From assembly GCF_000485595.1 (NCBI RefSeq), contig NW_014577230.1, forward strand, positions 507,515-536,365: a stretch of DNA of 28,851 bases, in the 5' to 3' direction. Source of the stretch: Priapulus caudatus (Eukaryota > Priapulida > Priapulimorpha > Priapulimorphida > Priapulidae). Below are positions 8,351 to 20,300 of this stretch, in pieces; position 1 is the stretch's first letter, and the number at the start of each line of letters is the position of its first letter. The position numbers were made by a program, and so were the translations under genes. A model generated the notes under the pieces. That model searched no databases. It had not been told where the DNA came from and was given only the letters and a program-made list of their open reading frames with translations.

Positions 8351-11300
8351 GTAAGCACCAAACTCTACATAAACTTGTCACGTTCATCTTCATCGTTTCG
8401 TAACTAATACCACTGACACAAGTAGCAGACGGTGTTGTTGTTGTTGAATGTTGCTGTTTATTATTGTTATTATTATTATATTATATTAATATTATTATTA
8501 TAATTATTATTATTATAGTTATTATTATTACACGTCACAGTTCTGCTGGTTCAAGGATAGAGAACATGGGTCCCAATAAAACCAATGTGATTTACATCAA
8601 TATAATATAAATATAATATTATATCAATATAATATTAATAGGTTAGGGTTATGGTTAGGATTAGGATTAGGGTTTAATAGGGTTAGGCACATTGGTTTTA
8701 TTGGGACCCATGTTCTCTATCCTTGGGCCTATAAGCAGGTGCTGTGCACGCAGATATTTTGCTGATGCGAACCAAACTGAAACAAGTCAACAAAAGTACT
8801 AATACTATTACTATACCACAACCATGTTCGCAATATTACATCTTTCTTGTGAACAGATTGAGTCAGATTAGCTCATGGTGTTACATATATAAACTCTGTG
8901 AACCTAGCTTACAATGTTTGTTTCAACCTACATCAGGACCTCTGTACATGCATAGTTGTCATGTGTCTTTACAAAGCTCTACCCCTGAACCATAACCTAA
9001 GGCTATGCACTGGCTGGGTGATGCTAGAGTAGGCTTGACCCCTAAATTGTGTGTATGTGTGTGCGTGTGTGCGTGCGCGCGTTTGCGTGTGTGTGATATC
9101 TTGTCAAGAACTGATAACATATGACATGGTGTGAAGACTGCATGTTACCCCTTCTATACATGAAACATGTACTCCTACATTTAAGATTAACATAAATTTT
9201 TATGTGTGGTGGTGCGGCGTATTCTCCCACGTATATAATTTTTTAGGGAATGTTAAGAAATTATGCAATTTCATTTAAGGACAAAAACCAATGTTTACAG
9301 ACCTTATACCAGTTCTTGTCCAAATGAAATGAGGAAAACTTGTTGCAAGCCAGTTTTGAGCATTTCTGTGATACTCCAGTCATGTGTGCACACATGAAAG
9401 TTTGAACATCATAATGAAACTGGCTTGCAACAAGTTTAATTTATACTGTGATCAAACTTTCATGTGTGCACACCTGACTGGAGTATCACAAGAATGCTAA
9501 ATATGCATTTAACTCGCACGTACCTGCACGTACCGTCTGAAGTGCAGACTGTACCAGAGTGTTAACTTTTGTGGTAGTACGGGAAAAAATCACATCCGAC
9601 TTGTGCATGTACGCTTTTGTTTTGTTTTACTTCATTATATGTTTTACTAATATATTTTTGAACCCAGTATCCACCAAATGCCTAATCCAGAATCGAGTTC
9701 TCCAGATGCCAATATTTGCATGCAAGTTTGACTTGCACCGCACACAGCTATGAAGGGTTTTTAACAATATGACTGCCCTCAAAAACTGAAAAAAATCTTG
9801 TGCAGACAGCTGAGACACCCTTCCTCCTAAAATGACTAATTGCCCCTAATTGACCTAGCGTGACCCAACTTGGTCTACTTACACATCTTGGGGAGAAGGT
9901 GGGCAGCGTACCAAAACCAGGTCACTGCAACCTTTATTTGACCTTTACCTTGACCTTGATCATATTTCCCTTCCGCTCTATAACTTGGCCCCTAATTGAC
10001 CTAGCGCTACCAAACTTGGTATACTTACACATCTTGGGGAGAAGGTGCACAGCGTACCAAAACCAGGTCACTGCGACCTTTATTTGACCTTTACCTTGAC
10101 CTTGATCATATTTGCCTTCTGCTCTATAACTCGGCCTCTAATTGACCTAGCGCTACCAAACTTGGTATACTTACACATCTTGAGGAGAAGGTGAGCAGTG
10201 TACCAAAACCAGGTCACAGCGACCTTTATTTGACCTTTACCTTGACCTTGATCATATTTCCCTTCCGCTCTCTAACTTGGCCCCTAATTGACCTAGCGCT
10301 ACCAAACTTGGTATACTTACACATCTTGAGGAGAAGTGCAGCGTACCAAAACCAGGTCACTGCTACCTTTATTTGACCTTTACCTTGACCTTGATCACAT
10401 TTCCCTTCCTCTCTCTAACTTGGGCCCTAATTGACCTAGCGCTACCAAAAGCCAGCGTCACTACGACCTTTATTGACCTTTACATTGACCTTGATCATAT
10501 TTTTTCTTTCCCTCTATAACTCAGCCCCTAATTGACCTAGCGCGACAAATTTGTATACTTACACATCTGGGGAGAGAGGTGTGTCGCGTACCGAAACCAG
10601 GTCACTGCAACCTTTATTTGACATGAGCTTGACCTTGACTTCATCATATTTCCTTTCGCGCTCTATAACTCTGCCCTTAATTGACTACGTCGACCAAACT
10701 TCGTATACTACACATCTGGGAGAACACAGGGGATACATGTCACTCTGCGAAATTAGCACTGGCCCGGTATCCGAGGCCAGTAAATTTTCCGTGGGCCAAT
10801 GAAACTGGTAAATGAACAAGCCCGATGGGCCAGTGGCAAAAATGGAGTAAATGGTATATTAGATATTTCAGCTTCTTTATGTGATGATCAGTCTGAGAAT
10901 TACCGAAATGCCCGATATTTTGTATGAAAATTTACCGATATTTACCGATAGGGCATCATATTCCCGATCTTAAGTAGGGGAAGTAACTAGTCAACACCGT
11001 GCGTGTTTGTTGCCGCTAGAAGTCGCAACAACTTCCGGTTTCCGGTCCGGTTTGGTTTCTCTTTTCATAATATGATAATCATTGATTCGGGCCTGTAAAA
11101 CCTAGTGTGGGCCAGTGAATTATTTCTACAGGCCCGCTGGGCCAATGAGGGTGGAAGTTTTTCGTGCAGACTGACATGTACTGATGTAGTTGACGACAAC
11201 TGCCCTTTCTAGTTTGAATCTGATTGAACTGAAATTTTGTATTAATCCTATATGAACATTTTCGTTTATCTATTCCTACTTTCAATAATTAACTATCTAT

Positions 11301-14300
11301 GATGTATGTAATTGATTGAATCATTGAAATTTAAGATGTTATATGGCATGAAGCACATCAAAAATTGTCTGTATTGAACATGCATGTGCAATATTCAAGC
11401 AACATTACAACCAAACTGACAACCAACGTAAGGTCGGTTTAGTTCCAAATACCAATGGCATTTTAATTTAACCTTTATTTTGAAAGTTGTTAGAAATCAG
11501 GCCTAACATGTCGTTGTGAACTGTATATAATTAACACTGATGATTCACATCACAAGTGTTATAACACTAATACTAACACTCAAAATGACAGTAGCATCAA
11601 ATTGAGTACTACATGCTATATTGGCAATCTAGTGCATGTGAGGTGATAAATGATATTGAGGACATGAGCCTTGGCAAACTTATTAACAGACACTCAACAG
11701 ACAGTGCATTTTAAAGTGTTATTAAGAAACTTATCATCTACATTCACCTCGTCCCCCTTCTCCACACGCACATTTTCATTAATCCTTATAGATGCATTTG
11801 CTATTAAATAGAAAGAAAGAAGATACGTGGACACACTGTACTGGTCCCTCAACACCATAAAACTACTGGATTTTAATTTATCAGTTGAAATCTTGCGTTG
11901 AGTAATTGAAGCTGGCACATCCTAGTGGTTACACAATGCGGTTTTGAGAGATTTCTCAGCTTTTCATATTAGTTATCTATAAATATCTGCAGTAGGAATA
12001 ACCAATTAAGCAATTATGATTTAGATTTGCACAATATATATTTTTTTTATACTATTTTTGCAGCTCTGACAATGCAGTTTGTCAGTCACAGTTTCCTCGA
12101 CTTCCATGACCCCACTATAGGTGAGTTTTCATTTTGTTTCTTATGTGTTTGTGGACAGGAGAAAGCTAATACATTGTGTAAGATCCTGCTCACTACGTGT
12201 GGGTGCGTGCGTGCGTGTATGCATGCGCGCGTGTGTCCTCACATGCGTTGATGCAGGTAAATAGCGTTGGTCGGGTGGTATTGATTAAATAATATAGAGA
12301 GTGAGAATGTACTTTGTCTAGGCTTTCCTAATGGGCTGAATGGTACATTTTCTTAGAGGATGCGTATCAGAAGCAAGCACGTATAGATGGTGAACCGGCT
12401 CTGCTAGACATTCTTGACACTGCTGGGCAGGTAAAACGCAGCCCTGTGCCCTGATACAGCACTTGTTGACATTTCCTTTAGAAATCGTATGAAAAAGGGC
12501 ATTGCAGCAATATGTTGTGGCAATATTTAAATACTTCTCTGTTCATCTATGCGGATTATCACATCGTGTAATTCCAAGTAAAAATGAGTATAATAAATAG
12601 TATCATTATTTCCTTTTCACGAATTGCTTGTTGCACGCTAAGCTGGATAGTTGCGTTTTACATGCGCGGAAAAAACGAAGTGTACGGTTTTTGCGTGTCA
12701 TGCGTGCGCAGGTGGAATTCACGGCGATGCGAGACCAGTACATGCGGGGTGGCGAGGGTTTCGTGCTGTGCTATTCCATCACCGATCGACACAGCTACGA
12801 CGAGATCATCGAGTACAAGAAGCAGATCCAGAGGGTACAGCATCGAGAGGACGTGCCCGTTGTCCTAGTCGGGAACAAGTACGACCTGCAGGAACACATG
12901 CGTCAGGTAATTGCGTTAGGACAGCTGCCATGCTGATAGGTTTGCCTGTTTGGAGGTTAATCTTAGTTACTGAGCGAAACGATGCTGTCAATCTGGCGTG
13001 CCTCAAAAGGGCTGTTTGTGCAGCATGGCCAGCATTCATGTAGGTTATATAATGAATCTGGATCGGAAAATCAATGCATACCACTATAGCTCGCTTGCTT
13101 GCTTGCTATGAGTCCGTAATGGAAGTGCGTCACACTCTCGTCGCGTCTCTTTTATTCCCAATCAAAATGGTGCCTTGAATATAATAGATGCAACGTAATT
13201 GCCAAGTTGCTTTTGACTTGCCATCGGACCCTTAATCAAGGTGGCACTGCGCTACTGACGTAAGGAGTCGAATGGAACTGTTGTTTCTCCAAAAATAATA
13301 TTGGTTTCAATATTAGAGAATATGGTCAAGTTAGATTTGCAATTCTTGATGATGTTGTATTGTTTATACATGTATTAAAAGGTAGTGCGATTGTTGACTG
13401 GTAATATAGGCAGCATGCGCCATCACTGCTGCTCACTGCTGCACTCTTATACACATGCTAGCTGTCATTTCTAATTATGGCGTGCAGGTATGCACTCTCA
13501 TTGCTCATTAACTCAGGACTACGGTTAGAACAGTCACTGCATATCATTGTACTAGGAAGCCCTGCCAATGCATATCACTACATATCATCATGGATATGAC
13601 AGGGTTTCTTCTGAGGGAAAATTAGACAACGGCGGTAATGGCCAGTTTGGGGAAAAAACGCACATGATGGATTCAAAGGCGTGCAGTAGGCACGAATGTG
13701 GATTCTGCAGGCAGGCGCGGGGGGTGGGGGGAGGGAGAGAGCTAGAGGGGGGTTCTGGCAGCTGGACCCATTCTCCCGCACTCCCGCATGCTCTACGCAT
13801 TCTCACGCAAAAGAAAAAAAGAAAAAAAGCAGCCCGCGACACCCCTGTTACCCACGTCCGTGGCTGTGCACATCGTGGCTCGTGCTTGCTGGCTGGGGCG
13901 GCATTGATTGAAGTACGGGGGGGGGGGGCAAATGCACTGATTGTTACAGTCGCGTGGTCATGCTTATTGCTGTATATGTAGGGGTGGGCACCGCTGGTAT
14001 GAGGGAGCGACAGCAAAAGTTTCCCGGAATCGAGGAAAAAGCTGCAATCGGGAATGACACGGGAGTGTGCTGGCACGCAAAAAGAACGTTGCTGTGAATT
14101 TCATTACGATTTTCCATGTATATAGTCAGAAGCACGTGGTGATCTATTTATTTTTGGATTGACACTATTTTGACAACGGCGGGTAAATAAAGGAACATTT
14201 TCACAACGGCGTTGTTAAATTTGACAACGGCGGTGCGCTGCAGTGCCTCCTGTGTAGAAGAAACCCTATATTATGTGAGTGCAGCATTTCAGATGAGGCT

Positions 14301-17300
14301 GATGAACTGATCAAGATATGCTTTCGTTGTATCGTATGGGTGGGCTCTGTTGTAATATATCACTGCATATTGTATGAATATTGCTTTCGATGTCTATCCA
14401 TGCGTATCATCAATAATGTATGCTCTACCGATGTGTATCACTGTGTTTCATCGTATGGGCACGCTCTCTGAATGTGTATCACTATCACTGCCTACGAATT
14501 TTAGTGCACATCACCGTATCAGTATACGGTCTCGTATATCACTGTGTATGCATATATTACTGCGTGTGCATATTATTACTGTGTATGCATATTACTGCGT
14601 ATGCATATTACTGCGTATGCATAACGCTGTGCATCACCTTATGGGAATGAGACCTGGATATCATTGTAAGGGTGGGCTCTCTCTGTGTATTTCGACGTGT
14701 ACGTACAGGGGTAGAAATTAACTTTTGAACAAGGAGTCCAACGGACTCCCTACCCTCAAAAAGAAGAAGTCTGCAGCAAAATGAGAGAGTCCGCAGTTTG
14801 AGGTTCAAAATTAAAGATATTAACAATAACGATGTGCTTATTTTTAAGATTCATGCAGTTGCACATCTGCCAAATTTTCTTTGGACATTAGCTGAAAAAA
14901 TACAGTAATTCCGCGAGGCCGTGCTCCAGAATGAACTAGTTAGTATGGCAGAATTTTCAAGGAGTCACACGGACTCCTGCATATATGTCAAATCAGGGAG
15001 TCCGACAGTAAATCAGGGAGTATTTGACTCTGGACTCCCGTTAATTTTGCACCCTGTACGTATATCAGGAGTAGATAATAGGGAAGGAGTGTGACATCAA
15101 TAAACAAGGGACATTCGTCATTTACTAGTCTTAAAATACCTGCGATTTACTACGCGTAACTCATCCAACTTGAGCTCAAATCGTACACAGTACATTCGCC
15201 TAGCATAGTGCGAAATCGTTTCCTCGTATACACCCGCAATCCGGAGATATAGACTAAAATGTACGACACGATTTTCCATTCTGTAGCCAGCAAAATCTAT
15301 GCGTTCAGAGACGAATTTGAAACAAAAGGCAGCTACTAACGCGCTATTTCTAACTCGGCGGGCAATGTGGCTCGCTGGGAGATTTGAATCCGATCTGCTG
15401 CTGATGATAGCGGATTGGCGTGCGTGCGTGGTATGGGGGCATGCCGGTATGTAGCTGTGTACCGGGTCAAAGGTTATCTCGCCGAATGTTGCGTTGATGC
15501 CTAATCTCTCAGCGAGCCACATTGCCCGTCGAGTTAGCAATAGCGCGTTAGTAGCTGCCTTTTGTTTCAAATTCGTCTCTGAACGCATAGATTTTGCTGG
15601 CTACAGAATGGAAAATCGTGTCGTACGTTTTAGTCTATATCTCCGGATTGCGGGTGTATACGAGGAAACGATTTCGCACGATGCTAGGCGAATGTACTGT
15701 GTACGATTTGAGCTCAAGTTGGATGAGTTACGCGTATAAATCGCAGGTATTTTAAAGCTAGGAAATGACGAATTTTCCTTGTTTATTGATGTCACACTCC
15801 TTCCCTATTATCTACTCCTGACGTATATCACTGCATATATTACTTTGCGAGTATGCACTCTCGGCCTACATCACTGCACACATCACCGCACCACGCGTAC
15901 GCTCTGTAGTCGTACATCACTGCACACATCACCGCACTACGCGTACGCTCTGTAGTCGTACATCACTGCACACGTCACCGCCACTACGCTACGCTGTAGT
16001 CATACATCATGCACACATCACCGCACTACGCGTATGCTCTGTAGTCGTACCATCACTGCACACATCACCGCACCATGCGCTATGTCTCTGTAGTCGTACA
16101 TCACTGCACACGTCACCGCACTACGCGTACGCTCTGTAGTTCATACATAACTGCACACATCAACCGCACATGCGTACGCTCTGTAGTCGTACATCACTGC
16201 ACACGTCACGCAACGCGTACGCTCTGTAGTCATACATCACTGCACACATCACCGCATACGCGTACGCTCGTTGTAGTCGTACATCACTGCACACATTCAC
16301 CGCACCATGCGTACGCCTCTGTAGTCGCTACATCACTGCACACATCACCGCACCATGCGTACGCTCTGTAGTCATACATCACTGCACACATCACCGCACT
16401 ACGCGTACGCTCTGTAGTCGTACATCACTGCACACCATCACCGCACATGCGTACGCTCTTAGTCGTACATCACTGCACAATCACCGCACTACGCGTACGC
16501 TCTGTAGTCGTACATCACTGCACACATCACCGCATACGCGTACGCCTCTGTAGTCGTACATCACTGCACACATCACCGCACTACGCGTACGCTCTGTAGT
16601 CGTACATCACTGCACACATCACCGCACCATGCGTACGCTCTGTAGTCGTACATCACTGCACACATCACCGCACCATGCGTACGCTCTGTAGTCGTACATC
16701 ACTGCACACATCACCGCACTACGCGTACGCTCTGTAGTCGTACATCACTGCACACATCACCGCACCATGCGTACGCTCTGTAGTCATACATCACTCACAC
16801 ATCACCGCACCATGCGTACGCTCTGTAGTCGTACATCACTGCACACATCACCGCACCATGCGTACGCTCTGTAGTCGTACATCACTGCACACGTCACCGC
16901 ACTACGCGTACGCTCTGTAGTTAGTACATCACTGCACACATCACCGCACCATGCGTACGCTCTGTAGTCATACATCACTGCACACATCACCGCACCATGC
17001 GTACGCTCTGTAGTCGTACATCACTGCCCACACATCACCGCACCTGCGTACGCTCTGTATAGTCGTACATCACTGCCACACATCACCGCACTACGCGTAC
17101 GCTCTGTAGTCGTACATCACTGCACACATCACCGCACCATGCGTACGCTCTGTAGTCGTACATTCACTGCACGCATCACCGCACCATGCGTACGCTCTGA
17201 TAGTCGTACATCACTGCACATGTCACCGCACCATGCGTTACGCTCTAGTGTCGTACATCACTGCACACCATCACCGCACATGCGTACGCTCTGTAGTCGT

Positions 17301-20300
17301 ACATCACTGCACACATCACCGCACCATGCGTACGCTCTGTAGTCGTACATCACTGCACACATCACCGCACCATGCGTACGCTCTAGTAGTCGGTACATAC
17401 ACTGCACACATCACCGCACCATGCGTACGCTCTGTAGTCGTAATCATGCACACATCACTGCATCCCATGCGTACGCTCTGTAGCGTACCATCACTGCACA
17501 CAGTCACACCCGCACATGCGTACGGCTCTGTCTAGTCGGCTACATCACTGCACACGGTTCACCGCCACACACGTACGGCTCTGTAGCGTTACATTCATGC
17601 ACACTATCACACGCACCATGCGTCACGCTCTGTGCGTACATCACCTGCACAATTCACCGCCACCATGCGTACGCTGTCTGTTAGTCGTCTACATCACTGA
17701 CTATCACGATACCGCACATGGTCGCTCTGTAGTCTACATCACTGCACACATCACCGGCACCCATGGTACCTCTGTATAGGTCGTACATCACTGCACACGT
17801 CACCTCGCACATGCGTGTACGCTCTGTAGTCGAAAACAAAAAAAAAGCAGCTCACCCACACATCACCGCAGCCATGCGTACGTCTGAGTCGTACATCACC
17901 TGCACACATCACCGCACACGAGTACTCTCTGTAGTCGTACCAATCACTGCCACACGTTCACCGACAACCATGCGTCACGCTCTGTAGTCGTACCATTCAC
18001 TGCACGCATTCCACCGCACTACGCGTATCGCTTCTGTATCGTATCCACTTTGCACACATCACGCCACCATGCGTTACGCTCTTAGTCGTACAATCACTGC
18101 ACGCATCATCGACCATGCGTTACGCTCTGTAGTCGTACAGTCCTGCACACATCACCGCACCATGCGTACGTCTGTAGTTCATTACATCAGCTGCACAACG
18201 GTCACCGCCACCTAGCGTCACGGCTCTGTAGTGTAACATCACTGCCCACGTCACGCACTACGCCGTACGCTCTGTAGTCGTACAATCACTGCACACATCA
18301 CCGCACTACGCGCTACGCTCTGTAGTCGTAATCATGACACACGTCACCGCACCACGCGTTCGCTGCTGTAGTCGTTACATCACTGCCACACATCACCAAC
18401 ACTACGCGTTACGCTCTGTAGTCGTAGCATCACTGACACATCACCACACTAGCTGTAACGCTCTGTTAGTCGTACATCACTGCATACACACACCACACTA
18501 GGTTACGCTCTGTAGTCGCTACATCACTGCCACACATCACCGCCCATGCGTATCGCTCTGGTAGTCATACATCACTGCACACATCACCGCACCCACATGC
18601 GATACACTCTGTAGTCGTTAACATCACTGCACCACATTCACCACACTAACGGCGTACGCGTCTGTAGTCTTACACCACTGACACACACACCGCCACTACG
18701 CGTACGCTCTGTCGTCGTACATCCACTGCACAACGTCCACCGCCACACGCCGTAGCGCTCCTGGTCAGTATCGCTACATCCTGCACACATAACCACACTA
18801 CCGTACGCTTCTGTTAGTCGTACATCACTGCACACGTCACCGCACCACGCGTCGCTCTGTAGTCGTACATCACTGACACATTCACCCACTGACGCGTACG
18901 CTCTGTAGTCGTACATCCACTGCACACGTCACCGCCCACATGCCGTACACTCTGTAGTCGCTTACATCACTCACGCGTTCAACCGCACCATGCGTACGCT
19001 TCTGTAGTCGTATACTATCACTGCACACATCACCGCACCCATGCCGTACGCCTCTGTAGTCGTACATCACTGCACACGTCACCGCACCACGCGTAACGCT
19101 CTGTAGTCGTACATCACTGCACACATCACCCACTACGTGTAGGCTTTGTAGTCGTTACATCACTGCCACACATCACCGCACCTACGCGTACGCTTCTGTA
19201 GTCGTACATCACTGCCACACGTCACCGCACATTGCGTTGATGCTCTGTAGTCTAACATCACTGCACACATCACCGCACTACTGCGTACGCTCTGTAGTCG
19301 TACAATCACTGCACACATCACGCACCATGCGTTACGGCTCTGTAAGTTCATACATCACTGCACACATGCACGCACTACGCGTACTGCTCTGTTAGTCGTA
19401 CATCATTGCCACATCCCTGCACCACGGTACGCTCTGTAAAGCTCGTACATACAGCTGCACAACATCCACCGCACCATGCAGTACGGCTCTGTGTCGATAC
19501 ATTTATGCACACGTCACCGCACCCAATGGCGTACGCTCGTGTAGTTCGATACATCCACTGCACACATCACCGCACTAAGCGCGTACACTCTGTAGTGTAC
19601 TCCTGCACACGTCACCGGCATTACGCGTACGCTCGTGTTCGTACTTTAGTGATGTCACGATCATCGCATTTATACTCGATCATCGGATTGAACAGGCACT
19701 GGAGCATCGAACAAGCGCTTGGCGTTATTTCAAAATCCATAATCGATTTCATTCGAAAGAAACAAACTGAGAAAAGGTGATTGCAGAATCAGAGATATCA
19801 TCGCTACTATTACAAGTTATCCTTTATTTACATACATGTATTATTACACACAGGTTAGTAAACAGTGCAAAACAAAACAGTAAACAGGCGCTAAACAGCC
19901 ACATACATGCACACGCGTACATGAACACGACGTTAACGCACCACGGCAGGCATATCACACACCGGAGTAACCGATTGTAACCGTATCATCGTTTACTTGG
20001 TCCAACGATGATCGATTACGAATTACAACCGAATTGACAACACTAGTCGTACAATCACTGCCCACACGTCACCGCCATTACGCGTACGCTTGTAGTGTAC
20101 TCACTGCACACATTCACGCATACGCGTACGCTCTGTGTCGTATATCCACTGGCCACTCCACCGCCACCATGCGTACGCTTTGTAGTCCGTACATCACTGC
20201 CAACACGTCACTCGCACCATGCGTACGCTCTTGAGTCGTACATCACTGCACAATCACGCATCATGTGTACGCTCTGTCTAGTCGACATCATTGAATGTCA

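Noticed and set aside
12584-13084. Several overlapping frames over RIT exon 4 on both strands
   Set aside because: They are shadows of the genuine exon 12712-12906.
15118-15739. Frames of 156 and 81 codons with similar peptides
   Set aside because: They read the two arms of the same palindrome from opposite strands; they are a consequence of the inverted repeat, not a duplicated gene.
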